Notes: generated from the sequence alone by a model not told the origin. A stretch of DNA of 64,000 nt from DATLMR01 sp035634255 (GCA_035634255.1 DASQDI010000141.1:17224-81223), one strand, 5' to 3'. Shown: positions 7,657 through 16,665, counted from the stretch's first letter. Numbers and translations: made by a program.

Positions 7657-8541
7657 ATGATGAGAGCCGTGTCTATTTCGATCATGGTCGCGGGCCTGTG
7701 CCTGCTCTACCCGTTGCAGAGGTGGGTCGAGCGGGTCTCCCCGCGCGAGGTGATAAGCGAAGAGACTCTATACTTCTCTTCGGGCGAGAGCATAAAAAAG
7801 ATGAGCCTGGGGCTGCACGGGCTCACGGCCAACGTCTACTGGATACGTACCCTGCAATACTTCGGGAAGAAGATGGACCAGCACGGAGGCATCAGGGCGG
7901 CGGCCAACACGCGCGACGTAAGGATGGACCTGCTCGCGCCGCTCCTCAGGATCATCACGACGCTCGACCCGCACCACGTCCCGGCCTACAGGTTCGGGGC
8001 GATATTCCTGCCCGAGCGCGACTTCCCGGCCGCCGTGGAATTGCTCGAACGCGGCGTGAGAGAGAACCCGAACGAGTGGCGTCTCTTTCAGGACCTCGGC
8101 TTCATGTACTGGCAGGTCGGGGATTATGAGAACGCCTCGGCGTGGTACGAGCGCGGGAGCCAGGCCCCCGACGCCCCGTGGTGGATGCGCGACCTGTCGG
8201 GCGTGATGAAGATCAAAGGCGGGACGCGCGAAACGGCGCGCGCCGTGTACTCAAGCTACCTGAACAGCGACGACGAGCGCATCCGGGCCCAGGCCGAGTA
8301 CAGGCTGAAGCAGCTTCAGGCGTTCGACGAGATGGACGCTTTGAACCGGGCGCTTGCCCGATATAAAGAGCAGACCGGGGCTTGCCCGAACGACCTGCGC
8401 CAGCTTGCCCCCGCGCTGCGTGCGATGAGGTTCACGGTGAATGAGGAGCTCATGCCGGTCGATCCGAGCGGCTTCCCATACAAATTGAAGGCGGAAGAGT
8501 GCAGGGTCGATCTGCATCACGACTCGACCATCCCCAGATAA
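7657..8541 (+). CDS. Membrane-anchored TPR-like protein
   Basis: The 294-residue protein has an N-terminal hydrophobic anchor (VSISIMVAGLCLLYPLQ). After residue 100 there is tetratricopeptide-like repeat material, including LEPHH-like and RGVRENPNEWRLFQDLGFMY helices, and NASAWYERGS. The C-terminal 70 residues (from about MDALNRALARYKEQTGACP) form a separate small domain similar to the tail seen in other acidobacterial TPR proteins. TPRs bind other proteins, so it may support the ABC-2 permease encoded just upstream. It starts with a double ATG behind GAGGGGTGAGGG. It converges on the DUF3108 gene with only 18 bases between the stops. Confidence 0.7.
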   Translation: MMRAVSISIMVAGLCLLYPLQRWVERVSPREVISEETLYFSSGESIKKMSLGLHGLTANVYWIRTLQYFGKKMDQHGGIRAAANTRDVRMDLLAPLLRIITTLDPHHVPAYRFGAIFLPERDFPAAVELLERGVRENPNEWRLFQDLGFMYWQVGDYENASAWYERGSQAPDAPWWMRDLSGVMKIKGGTRETARAVYSSYLNSDDERIRAQAEYRLKQLQAFDEMDALNRALARYKEQTGACPNDLRQLAPALRAMRFTVNEELMPVDPSGFPYKLKAEECRVDLHHDSTIPR

Positions 8542-8559
8542 GAAGCGATGGGCGGGGCC

Positions 8560-9420
8560 TCACGAATGCTTCGCCCGCTTTAGCTCGATCCCGACGGTCG
8601 CGCCGTTCGTCTTGATCCTCGCGCGGACCGGCGTGCGCCTCGCGTCGTCCGTCACCCAGACGAACATCTCGCCGCCGCGCCGGATGTAGCGGCCATCGAA
8701 TATCTTCGCGTCGAGCTTGATGGCCTTGAACTTGCCCGCGTCGACTTTCACCTCTTCGCGCTTCCCGACCACGACCTCGATGTTGTAGACCTTGCCTTCG
8801 TCGCTTATCGGTATCGAGATCACGTCGCCCTCGTTGAGCTTTTGAGTCCTTATGAAGTAGCAGGCCGAAAGCATGTCCTGAAGCCAGCTGGGCGATTCGG
8901 CCTCCTGAACACGCGGCTCGTCCTCGTCTCTGGTCAGGTCGCGGTGGGTGAACCTGACGCGGCCGGCGTCCCGGTCCACGACCGACTTCTGCTCCACCCG
9001 GACCTTTCCTTCCTCCAGAAGTTTGTTCGAAGCCTGGAGGCCGAAGTCGAGAGAGCTGACCTGCGAGGTGAATTCGTCCCTGACCTTGATGCCGAAAATC
9101 TTAGGGAAAAAGCCCTTCGAGACGGCTTCCGCCCGCAGCTCGATGAGGCCCGGCTTGCCGGGGTGGGAAGCCTTCGCGACCTTCAGCCTCAACTCCCCCG
9201 CCTCGCCCGAGATGATGAACTTCGAGAAGTTGATCTCATACGTGAGCGTCTCGCCCTCGGCGAACGGGAGGGGGCTCTCTATCTTCGGCGCGGGCGCCGC
9301 CTTCTCGGCATCCGGCGCTTTCGCGATGGTCGCCTGAGCCCTCGCCTCACCCGAGCCCTGAGCCATAGCTTGAACGAGCATCACACTCAATACTAAAAGT
9401 GTCGTCTTCATCTTTCGCAT
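8560..9420 (-). CDS. Secreted DUF3108 protein
   Basis: This 286-residue exported protein has a signal peptide (MRKMKTTLLVLSVMLVQAMA) followed by a low-complexity linker rich in Ala and Pro. The DUF3108 domain follows from about residue 60: LPFAEGETLTYEINFSKF starts it, and DARRTPVRARIKTNGATVGI near the C terminus is the signature end. DUF3108 proteins are periplasmic beta-rich proteins of uncertain function. The ATG at 9420 is chosen because AAGG precedes it and the signal peptide begins there; an in-frame start at 9456 would add a hydrophilic extension. It is the last gene of a minus-strand run after the methyltransferase-like gene (54 bases away). Confidence 0.8.
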   Translation of the reverse strand: MRKMKTTLLVLSVMLVQAMAQGSGEARAQATIAKAPDAEKAAPAPKIESPLPFAEGETLTYEINFSKFIISGEAGELRLKVAKASHPGKPGLIELRAEAVSKGFFPKIFGIKVRDEFTSQVSSLDFGLQASNKLLEEGKVRVEQKSVVDRDAGRVRFTHRDLTRDEDEPRVQEAESPSWLQDMLSACYFIRTQKLNEGDVISIPISDEGKVYNIEVVVGKREEVKVDAGKFKAIKLDAKIFDGRYIRRGGEMFVWVTDDARRTPVRARIKTNGATVGIELKRAKHS

Positions 9421-9474
9421 TATAAGCCTTACTTCCCTAAAGTCAGCCCCGAACATTCAACACCAACGCGCGGC

Positions 9475-10098
9475 TCAAGTCCAGAGGCTCCAACAGAGCT
9501 TGGCCGTCAGGATCACGAGCACGGCGAGCACTCCGAGCGCCGCCCTGTATTCCCGGTGGCGAAGGTAGAGCGTCGGATCGAACCTGCTCGCGTTTGATGC
9601 GCCGCGCGGCCCGGCGGCTGCTTCCGCCCGCCGCCCGCTCCGGCCGGGGTAGGGCGTGAGGCGGGGCAAAAAGAGCGGGACCTCCCGGCCGTACTCCCTG
9701 TACTCTTCCGGGAAGAAGTCCGACATCGTCTCCGCCTCGGCGAACATCACCGGGACGTAGATCAGCAGGTAGAGCCCCATGAAAAGCAGCACGAACCACG
9801 CGACGCCGGAGCTGATGGCTATGCCCGTGCCCATTATAAAAGTCCCGAGGTAGAGGGGGTTCCGCGTGAAAGCGTAAGGCCCATGAGTCGTCAGCTTCTC
9901 GTTCTTCCGGAGGCACCCCGACGCCCACGCCCGGATGGCAAGCCCCGACAAAGCGACTACGCAACCCGTGGCCAGAGAGGCGAAGGTGGGCCGCGCCACG
10001 ATCAACAGAAGCGGCACGAGCGTGAACCCGGCCGGCACTCTGATGCGCTGCGCGAGCCTCCGAAGTCTCAAGCCTCTCTCTTCCCGTGCTTCGATCAT
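9475..10098 (-). CDS. Isoprenylcysteine carboxyl methyltransferase-like (PEMT/ICMT) membrane protein
   Basis: This 207-residue protein with about four membrane segments carries the ICMT/PEMT signature GPYAFTRNPLYLGTFIMGTG, followed by the EETMSDFFPEEYREY-like segment (residues about 140-155) that closes the AdoMet pocket. Bacterial members methylate small lipids or unknown substrates; prenylated protein substrates are unlikely here. The start ATG overlaps the stop of the upstream glycosyltransferase gene (ATGA at 10095-10098), a sign of translational coupling. Together with the DUF3108 gene they form a three-gene envelope operon. The C terminus (last 50 residues) is basic and then hydrophobic. 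Confidence 0.8.
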   Translation of the reverse strand: MIEAREERGLRLRRLAQRIRVPAGFTLVPLLLIVARPTFASLATGCVVALSGLAIRAWASGCLRKNEKLTTHGPYAFTRNPLYLGTFIMGTGIAISSGVAWFVLLFMGLYLLIYVPVMFAEAETMSDFFPEEYREYGREVPLFLPRLTPYPGRSGRRAEAAAGPRGASNASRFDPTLYLRHREYRAALGVLAVLVILTAKLCWSLWT

Positions 10099-11213
10099 AG
10101 GCTCCTGAGTTTATTAAACGCCTCGCCCGCACTCCCGTTCGCGGACTTTATCCCGTCCCGCGCGCCTCGCCTTGCCAGGCGGAGCGTTATGGCTTCGAGA
10201 ACCTCATGAACCGGAATGTCCATACACTCCCAGTGCCAGCAGCTACGGCGGTGGCAGAGGGGGCGGCACCAGAGGTCCCTGCCCACGGTCACGTCCAGAG
10301 GGTCGAAGGGGCCGTTCCTTTCCGGCGAGGTCGGGCCGTAAAGGCCGACGATTGGCGTACCGCAGGCCGCGGCGATGTGAAGCGGCCCCGTGTCTCCCCC
10401 GACGAATAACTCGGCCCTCCGCGCCAGGGCGACGAACTGCTTGAGCGTCGAGTCCACGGGGCGGGCCGCCCCTGTTTGTGACGCCGCGCGGACCGCGCGC
10501 GCTAGATCTTCTTCGCCCGGCCCGTACGTTATCAGTGACGAGATCCCGTGGTCAGCCCACAGCCTGTCCGCCACCTGCCCGAACCGCTCGGCGGGCCACA
10601 GCTTTGTCGGCCATCCGCCGCCGGGATTCACTATCGCGAATCGCTCGCCGCTCTCTTCAATCACCTCTCGGGCGTAAAGCTCGTCTTCCGCGCAGACGTT
10701 GATGGGGAATTCGTAAGGCGTCGGGAGGCGGTCCGACCGCGCCGCAAGAGCGGCGAGTGCGAGGGCGATATTCTTGTCTATCACGTGAGTGTGGTGCGAT
10801 GTCTCGACCTGCTCCGTGAGGAAAAGGCGGCTCGGCGGCTCGCGTAATTCTCGGGTCTCGAAACCGATCCTTCGCCCGGCTTTCGACACCTTCGCCACGA
10901 GGCCGGATTTAATCAACCCCTGAAAATCTATGGCCACGTCCACGCGCTCGGACTCGCCCTCCCCGCGCAGGAGGGCCGCGTACTCTTTGACCTGTCCGAG
11001 CGTCGCGCGGCTCGCGGGCCGGCTCCTCAGGGCCCGCGAATCGATTTCGATGAGGTCGTCGATCACGGGAGAGCCTTTCAGGATCGCGCTCGCCCTCCGC
11101 TCCACGACCCAGCTTAAACGCGCCTCGGGCAGGAGACGCCTGAGGGCCGAGGCCGCAGGGAGCGTGTGTACCACGTCGCCTATCGAGCTGAGCTTTACTA
11201 TAAGAATTCTCAT
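10095..11213 (-). CDS. waaC: Glycosyltransferase family 9, heptosyltransferase I-like
   Basis: This 372-residue GT9 enzyme probably transfers heptose to the inner core of lipopolysaccharide in the cytoplasm. It starts MRILIVKLSSIGDVVHTLPA, the canonical GT9 N terminus. It has the C-terminal nucleotide-sugar motifs PGGGWPTKLWPAERFG and GGDTGPLHIAAACGTPIVGL. A Cys-rich tail CRPLCHRRSCWHWECM resembles that of heptosyltransferase-like proteins in other phyla. The ATG at 11213 is fixed by this N terminus, although the frame stays open to 11459. It diverges from dxr across 184 bases, which should hold both promoters. Whether heptose is the true sugar donor is inference from family. Confidence 0.8.
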   Translation of the reverse strand: MRILIVKLSSIGDVVHTLPAASALRRLLPEARLSWVVERRASAILKGSPVIDDLIEIDSRALRSRPASRATLGQVKEYAALLRGEGESERVDVAIDFQGLIKSGLVAKVSKAGRRIGFETRELREPPSRLFLTEQVETSHHTHVIDKNIALALAALAARSDRLPTPYEFPINVCAEDELYAREVIEESGERFAIVNPGGGWPTKLWPAERFGQVADRLWADHGISSLITYGPGEEDLARAVRAASQTGAARPVDSTLKQFVALARRAELFVGGDTGPLHIAAACGTPIVGLYGPTSPERNGPFDPLDVTVGRDLWCRPLCHRRSCWHWECMDIPVHEVLEAITLRLARRGARDGIKSANGSAGEAFNKLRSL

Positions 11214-11397
11214 CCCATTAATCGAAAGGAGCCCGCGAAAACGCAAGCCGGAATTATAGCATCCCGGCGGCTCAAACATCAGCTTCCGCGCGGCGGCCTG
11301 CCCGGCCCTCCGCGAGCCGGCAGGGCGGGGCGGGTGAAAATAGGCGTGCTCTCGCGCGAGGGAGCGTGCTAGAATTCGGGTCTCGATTTGCTTCATT

Positions 11398-12594
11398 ATG
11401 AAAAGCGTGAGCATACTTGGATCGACCGGCTCAATAGGCCAGAACACCCTCTCGGTCATTGAATCACACTCGGATAAATTTCACGTCGCGGCCCTGGCCG
11501 CGGGGCGCGACCTCGACGGGCTGGCCCGTCAGGCGGCTCGCGTTCGCCCGTCGCTCGTCTCCGTCGCGAACGAAAGCGACATCCCTCTGCTCAAAGAGAG
11601 GCTGAGCGCCGCGGGGGTCAAAGACCTGCCCGAACTGGTCTGGGGCGGGGAAGGGCTCGTGCAAGTCGCCTGCTGCGAAGGCGTCGATATCGTCGTGTCG
11701 GCGACGGTCGGCGCGGTCGGCTTCGTGCCCACCTACAGGGCTCTGTCAATGGGGCGGCGCGTCTGCCTCGCCAATAAAGAGACGCTCGTGATGGCCGGGG
11801 AGTTGATGACGCGGACGGCGCGCGAGTCCGGGGCCGAGCTTCTGCCGGTCGACAGCGAGCACAACGCCCTCCACCAGTGCCTCCGCGGCGAGCGGGCCGA
11901 CGAAGTCAAGCGGCTCATTCTCACGGCGTCCGGCGGTCCATTCAGGGAAGCGCCCATTGAGCGCATGCGCGAAGCGACGGTCGAAGAGGCCCTCGCGCAC
12001 CCGACCTGGCAGATGGGGTCGAAGATCACGATAGATTCGGCCACCCTCATGAACAAGGGGCTCGAAGTGATCGAGGCGGGCTGGCTCTTCGGATTCCGCG
12101 CGGACCAGATTTCGGTGGCCGTACACCCCCAGTCGATAGTGCATTCGATGGTCGAGATGGTGGACGGCTCCATCATCGCCCAGCTTGGCATCACGGACAT
12201 GCGTTTGATGATCCAGTACGCTCTGACTTACCCCGACAGGCTTCAGACGGGTCTGCCGGGGCTCGGGCTCGAACAACTGTCGCGCCTCGAATTCCAGACG
12301 CCGGACTTCGAGCGGTTCCCGTGCCTCGGCCTCGCTTACGAGGCGATGAGGGCGGGCGGGACCCTGCCGGCGGCCATGAGCGCCGCCAACGAGGTAGCGG
12401 TCGCCGCTTTCCTCGACCGGCGAATCCGGTTCATGGACATACCTCGGGTCATCTCCGAGACGATGGAGGCCCATGACACGACGGAGGCGTCGAGCATCGA
12501 GGCGGTTATCGAGGCGGACAGGTGGGCCCGCGCACACGCCTCCCGGTTCGCCTCGGATGGCGGGCGGCTCCGCGCGAGCTCCGAGGCGGATTAG
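11398..12594 (+). CDS. dxr: 1-deoxy-D-xylulose 5-phosphate reductoisomerase
   Basis: This 398-residue cytoplasmic enzyme converts DXP to 2-C-methyl-D-erythritol 4-phosphate with NADPH, the second step of the MEP isoprenoid pathway. The NADPH-binding loop GSTGSIG is at residues 8-14. The metal and substrate motif PVDSEHNA is present, followed by the flexible-loop region LTASGGPFRE and the conserved ATWQMG-type segment (PTWQMGSKITIDSATLMNKG). The MNKGLEVIEA motif confirms the family. Length is normal. The ribosome site is poor. It lies upstream of rseP in the same direction, an arrangement common in bacteria, where dxr and rseP are neighbours. Confidence 0.97.
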   Translation: MKSVSILGSTGSIGQNTLSVIESHSDKFHVAALAAGRDLDGLARQAARVRPSLVSVANESDIPLLKERLSAAGVKDLPELVWGGEGLVQVACCEGVDIVVSATVGAVGFVPTYRALSMGRRVCLANKETLVMAGELMTRTARESGAELLPVDSEHNALHQCLRGERADEVKRLILTASGGPFREAPIERMREATVEEALAHPTWQMGSKITIDSATLMNKGLEVIEAGWLFGFRADQISVAVHPQSIVHSMVEMVDGSIIAQLGITDMRLMIQYALTYPDRLQTGLPGLGLEQLSRLEFQTPDFERFPCLGLAYEAMRAGGTLPAAMSAANEVAVAAFLDRRIRFMDIPRVISETMEAHDTTEASSIEAVIEADRWARAHASRFASDGGRLRASSEAD

Positions 12595-12769
12595 CGCAAT
12601 GATTGTTTTTATCTTAAGAAACGCCCCTGACGCTTCATTCCCCCGGCTGAATATAGACACCCCAACCCCTCTAAGCTAAACTTATAGGCATCATGTTCGA
12701 GGATCAGGCCCCTATGCTGGGCTGCCTGCACCTTGGGCGGGCATTATAAATAGTGGTGGAGATTAAGCT

Positions 12770-14179
12770 TTGGATAGTATCTTACAGATGGCAGTAACCT
12801 TTGCGCTCGTGCTGGGCGCGATGGTAGTAATTCACGAGCTGGGGCACTTCCTCGTGGCGAAATTTTTCGGCATCCGGGTCGAGGTCTTCAGCGTCGGCTT
12901 CGGGAAGCGGCTGTGGGGCATGAAGCGGGGCGACACCGATTACCGCCTGAGCCTCATCCCGCTCGGCGGCTACGTCAAGATGGCCGGGGAGAACCTCGAC
13001 GAGCAGGTGACGGGCGCGCCCGATGAGTTCATGTCGAAGCCGAAATGGCAGAGGTTTTGCGTCGCGGTGGCCGGACCCGTGATGAACATCATCACGGCCC
13101 TCATCATACCGGCGGCGCTCGTGATGTTCCATTACGAGGTGCCCGCTTCCCTGAACAAGCCCGCGGTCATCAGCGCCATCGAGCCCTCGTCCCCGGCCGA
13201 GCAGGCCGGGCTCAAGCCGGGCGACCAGATCGTGGAGATCGCGGGAGAATCGATCCCGACCTGGCGCGATGTCACCGAGCAGGTGATCGTGAGGCCGGAC
13301 CAGGATGTCCCGGTCACCATCAAGCGGGAAGGCGAGACGCGGCAGGTCAACGTGCGCATGGGCTCCGACCCGTCCGAGCAGGAGAAGCTCGGCTACCTGG
13401 GGGCCTCGCCCGACCCCGGACCGAATACTAAGATAATCGTGGAGTCCATCGAGGCCGGGAGCCCGGCCGCCGAAGCGGGGCTCAAGCCCGGCGATCAGAT
13501 CGTGGCGGTCAACGGCTCCACGGTGGCCCAGAACCGGCAGGGCACTCACTCGATCATTCGCACGATCCAGGCCAGCGCGGGCCAGCCCGTGACCCTGACG
13601 GTCAAGCGGGCCGACGAGACCGTAGACATCAAGGCTACGCCCCGGCCCGTGGACGGAGCGCAGCGCCTCGGGTTCGGGCAGACCCTTCACGGCGCGGAGA
13701 TGATCGTGACGCGGCTCGGCCCCATCGAAGCCATCAAATACTCTTTCGATTACAACATGCGAATCCTGAGGCTGACCAAGACGGCGCTCGCGCAGGTCTT
13801 CGTCGGGCAGCGGTCCGCCAGGGACACGCTGACCGGGCCGGTGGGGATATTCAAGCTGTCCGGGCAGGCCGCCGAGCAGGGCGTGCAGTCGGTCTTCACT
13901 CTGATGGCCCTCCTGTCGTTGAACCTGGGCATATTCAACCTCCTTCCGATCCCGGTTCTCGACGGGGGCATGATATTTATGCTCGCGCTCGAAGGGCTGC
14001 TCGGGCTTTTCGGGCTGACGCTGACCCTGCGGGTGAAAGAGAAGATGATGCAGGTGGGCTTCGTGATGCTTATGCTGCTGATGGGCTTCGTGATCTTCAA
14101 CGACATCTCGAAGCTCTTCCCCAGCCGCGCCACGCCGCCTCCACAGGTAGAGCAACAGGCACCCTCTGGAAACAAGTAG
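12770..14179 (+). CDS. rseP: RIP metalloprotease RseP (site-2 protease)
   Basis: This 469-residue inner-membrane zinc protease cuts anti-sigma factors or signal-peptide remnants inside the membrane. The HExxH site is HELGH at residues 22-26 in the first helix. Two PDZ domains follow: about 130-205 (SSPAEQAGLKPGDQIVEIAG) and about 220-300 (GSPAAEAGLKPGDQIVAVNG). The third zinc ligand lies in NLLPIPVLDGG near residue 395. The start is TTG at 12770, supported by GGTGGAG eight bases upstream and by alignment of HELGH to its usual depth. It ends in a clear terminator at 14210-14240. Tandem PDZ domains match the E. coli-type enzyme. Confidence 0.95.
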   Translation: MDSILQMAVTFALVLGAMVVIHELGHFLVAKFFGIRVEVFSVGFGKRLWGMKRGDTDYRLSLIPLGGYVKMAGENLDEQVTGAPDEFMSKPKWQRFCVAVAGPVMNIITALIIPAALVMFHYEVPASLNKPAVISAIEPSSPAEQAGLKPGDQIVEIAGESIPTWRDVTEQVIVRPDQDVPVTIKREGETRQVNVRMGSDPSEQEKLGYLGASPDPGPNTKIIVESIEAGSPAAEAGLKPGDQIVAVNGSTVAQNRQGTHSIIRTIQASAGQPVTLTVKRADETVDIKATPRPVDGAQRLGFGQTLHGAEMIVTRLGPIEAIKYSFDYNMRILRLTKTALAQVFVGQRSARDTLTGPVGIFKLSGQAAEQGVQSVFTLMALLSLNLGIFNLLPIPVLDGGMIFMLALEGLLGLFGLTLTLRVKEKMMQVGFVMLMLLMGFVIFNDISKLFPSRATPPPQVEQQAPSGNK

Positions 14180-14209
14180 GCCCGAAGCCGGGAATAATCG
14201 AGAGGTCCG

Positions 14210-14240
14210 GGGCCGCGCCGGCATCGGGGCGCGGCCCTTT
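14210..14240 (+). terminator. Intrinsic terminator after rseP
   Basis: A 10-bp perfect GC stem, GGGCCGCGCC (14210-14219) with GGCGCGGCCC (14228-14237), is followed by TTT. Confidence 0.75.
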
Positions 14241-14374
14241 CGACTCGCAGGCCCCGCCCCGCGAGTATTGCTTCGAAGCGACGATAAAATTATAATCTAC
14301 GCGCTCTCATTGACCGGTCCGGGCAATTAAAAGAACTATTCGGGATTGTTCGCAATCGACATCAAGCCCGGACT

Positions 14375-14411
14375 GACCTGCACCCGCCCGGAGACCCGGC
14401 GGGTGCAGGTC
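14375..14411 (+). promoter_or_regulatory. Strong hairpin in the subtilase leader
   Basis: A perfect 14-bp stem, GACCTGCACCCGCC (14375-14388) with its complement (14398-14411), has a 9-base loop and lies 33 bases before the subtilase ATG. A smaller hairpin with a TTCG tetraloop (GATTG-TTCG-CAATC) is at 14344-14357. There is no T-run, so a leader-RNA role is more likely than termination. Confidence 0.45.
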
Positions 14412-14444
14412 AAGACCACTGTACGCCGCTCATAGAGGTAAAAA

Positions 14445-16157
14445 ATGAAGAGATACCTGGCACTCTCCCTGGCGCTCGTGTTCGCGCTCTTCTGCTTCGT
14501 TCCGGGCCTCGACGCCGACTCCGAAAAGCGGGGGCTCTCCCGCCCGCGCTACGTACCGGGCCAGATACTTGTGAAGCTGCGGGACGACCTCGATTCGGCT
14601 TCATCCATAGAGCAGGTCGCGGACCGGATGCTGCCGATTCGCGGGGCCAGGATCGAATCCATCGACGGGGACGAACGGCGCGGGCGCCGCGAGCCGGGCG
14701 GCCTTTACCTCGTTCAGCTCGATGGCTCCGCCTCGGTCGAAGACGCCATCAGGCGCGCGCAGGCGGACCCCCGGGTCGAGTACGCCGAGCCGAACTATCT
14801 GGCGAGGCTGGCGGTCGTGACCCCGAACGATGATTTCTTTTCCCAGATGTGGGGCCTTCAGAATCTCGGGCTCGATCCTTTCGGCCGCGTAGGCAAGCCG
14901 GGCGCTGACATCGCGGCCACCCGCGCGTGGGACGTGACGACCGGCAACAACACGGTCGTCGTGGCGGTCATCGACACGGGGCTGGACACCCCGCACCCCG
15001 ACCTCGCGGCCAACGTCTGGGTCAACCCGAACGAGGTGGCCGGGGACGGAGCCGATAACGACGGCAATGGGTTCGTCGACGACGTGAACGGATGGAGCCA
15101 CTTTTCCAACAACAACTCGGTCCTCGAAGATGGCACGATGGAGGGCTTCGGCCACGGGACTCACGTTTCGGGCACCATCGGCGCGGTCGGGAATAATGAA
15201 ATAGGCGTGGCGGGCGTCGCGTGGAACGTGAAGTTGATGGGGCTCAGGGCTTTCGGGCGAGACAGCCAGGGCGAGGCGACGGCCTCGGTCGCCGACCTCG
15301 TGAAAGCGGTCAACTACGTCACCGCCCAGAAAAAGAACGGCGTAAATGTCAGGGTGATCAACGCGAGCTGGGGCGGCACCGGAGACGCGCAATCACTGCG
15401 CAACGCCATAAAAAAGGCGGGGCAACAGGGCATCCTCTTCGTCTGCGCCGCCGGCAACGAGCCGATCAACTCCGATTCAGACCCGCAGTTCCCGGCCTCG
15501 TGGTCGGCGACTATGTCCAACGTCATCTCCGTAGCGGCGCTCGACAGGATGGACACGATCTCGTCGTTCTCGACCTTCGGCCACTCCACGATCAGCGTCG
15601 CCGCTCCGGGGCAGGACATCATCAGCACGTTTCCGGGAGGGGGGTACGCGCAGTTTCACGGCACGTCTCAGGCCACCCCGCACGTCTCGGGCATCGCGGC
15701 GTTGCTGTGGTCTAACGAGCCGGGGCTGACCCCGGCCCAGGTCAAGGACCGGATAATCCGGACCGCGGAGCCCGTGCTCTCCGTGGCGTCGAAGCTCGTG
15801 AGCTCGGGCCGCGCCAACGCCTTCAACGCTCTGACGAACGCGATCCCCCCCATGCCCGAGATCGGGCTCGTGAAAGTCTCCAACGACAAGAAGACCGTGA
15901 CCGTCGATGGGCTCGGCATCATCAGTCAGAGGCTCGTGGTTGAAGTCAATGGGGTTGCGCTCCCCGGCCAGGTCAGCTTCGACAGCGCCTACTCGCTCCC
16001 GAACGGGTCATTCACCCGCGCCAAAGTGAAGGTCGGGAAGGCGGGGGTTCAGGCGAATTTCCCCGCGGGGATTCCGGTCCAGGTCACCCTGTTCGACCCG
16101 GTCACGAGCAAGCGATCCAACGCAGTCTCTCACACGAGGTTCTTCGCTTTAAAATAA
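14445..16157 (+). CDS. Secreted subtilisin-family (S8) serine protease
   Basis: This 570-residue exported protease has an N-terminal signal peptide (MKRYLALSLALVFALFCFVP) and an I9-type propeptide (about 35-125, with PGQILVKLRDD and DPRVEYAEPNY). The S8 catalytic domain follows: Asp in VVAVIDTGLD near residue 175, His in GHGTHVSGTIGA near 238, Asn in the oxyanion region VCAAGNE, and Ser in FHGTSQATPHVSG near 407. A C-terminal domain of about 120 residues follows and may be beta-rich. It is probably a periplasmic or secreted degradative enzyme. It is isolated by terminators on both sides and has a hairpin leader. All catalytic residues are present. Confidence 0.93.
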   Translation: MKRYLALSLALVFALFCFVPGLDADSEKRGLSRPRYVPGQILVKLRDDLDSASSIEQVADRMLPIRGARIESIDGDERRGRREPGGLYLVQLDGSASVEDAIRRAQADPRVEYAEPNYLARLAVVTPNDDFFSQMWGLQNLGLDPFGRVGKPGADIAATRAWDVTTGNNTVVVAVIDTGLDTPHPDLAANVWVNPNEVAGDGADNDGNGFVDDVNGWSHFSNNNSVLEDGTMEGFGHGTHVSGTIGAVGNNEIGVAGVAWNVKLMGLRAFGRDSQGEATASVADLVKAVNYVTAQKKNGVNVRVINASWGGTGDAQSLRNAIKKAGQQGILFVCAAGNEPINSDSDPQFPASWSATMSNVISVAALDRMDTISSFSTFGHSTISVAAPGQDIISTFPGGGYAQFHGTSQATPHVSGIAALLWSNEPGLTPAQVKDRIIRTAEPVLSVASKLVSSGRANAFNALTNAIPPMPEIGLVKVSNDKKTVTVDGLGIISQRLVVEVNGVALPGQVSFDSAYSLPNGSFTRAKVKVGKAGVQANFPAGIPVQVTLFDPVTSKRSNAVSHTRFFALK

Positions 16158-16228
16158 GCCGCATGGGGCGGGCCGCCGGCTTCGAGCGTGAGTTGATTCA
16201 CGCGCCTTATACCATCGGAGACGCCTGG

Positions 16229-16254
16229 AAGGAGCCGAGACCCGGCTCCTTTTC
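16229..16254 (+). terminator. Intrinsic terminator after the subtilase gene
   Basis: AAGGAGCCG (16229-16237) pairs with CGGCTCCTT (16243-16251), with loop AGACC and TTTT overlapping the end. The next gene starts 21 bases further on. Confidence 0.7.
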
Positions 16255-16274
16255 GCAACGGGAGAAACGCACAG

Positions 16275-16604
16275 ATGAACGACGGCAAGAGCGGATCGTC
16301 CGTGAGCGCCATAATTTCGCTCCTCAAATCTTCCATGACGGCCGACGGCTCGCAGTCGTTCGGCTACCTCGCGATCTACACGTCCTTCGGGGTCGTGCGC
16401 GGCCGGACGAGCTTCTCGTTCGGCCAGTCTCTCAACAACCCGGAGGGCGAGACGACCGCCGCGGAAAGGGACGTTGCGAGTGAGATCATCGAGCTTCACA
16501 ACGTCACGGTCGAGCACTACTCGAACCACCTGCCGACCGCGAGCTTCGAGCGCCTGTACGTGAAGCTGTCCGACATCCACGGCTTTGCGATACTGGACGC
16601 TTGA
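16275..16604 (+). CDS. Hypothetical protein, 109 residues
   Basis: I do not recognise this small soluble protein. It has no signal peptide or membrane segment. Its middle (SQSFGYLAIYTSFGVVRGRT) looks like beta strands and its second half (ERDVASEIIELHNVTVEHYS) like an amphipathic helix. A ribosome site (GGGAGA) lies about 10 bases before the ATG. Codon use is like its neighbours and no better frame exists on either strand, which supports a real gene. It sits between a terminator and the promoter of the next gene, so it may be transcribed by read-through or a promoter inside the terminator region. Confidence 0.6.
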   Translation: MNDGKSGSSVSAIISLLKSSMTADGSQSFGYLAIYTSFGVVRGRTSFSFGQSLNNPEGETTAAERDVASEIIELHNVTVEHYSNHLPTASFERLYVKLSDIHGFAILDA

Positions 16605-16636
16605 CCCCGGGACCGGCGGGGGGCCTCATTCACGAA

Positions 16637-16665
16637 TTGACCGTAAGCAATATTGCTGATAGTTT
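16637..16665 (+). promoter_or_regulatory. Sigma-70-type promoter with a palindrome in the spacer
   Basis: TTGACC (16637-16642) and TAGTTT (16660-16665) are separated by 17 bases. The spacer contains the perfect 12-bp palindrome AGCAATATTGCT (16646-16657), a possible operator for the downstream secreted protein. Confidence 0.5.

Noticed and set aside
12782..14224. 480-residue minus-strand frame opposite rseP
   Set aside because: RseP with HELGH and PDZ domains is clearly the real gene; the antisense product is His/Arg-rich low-complexity sequence.
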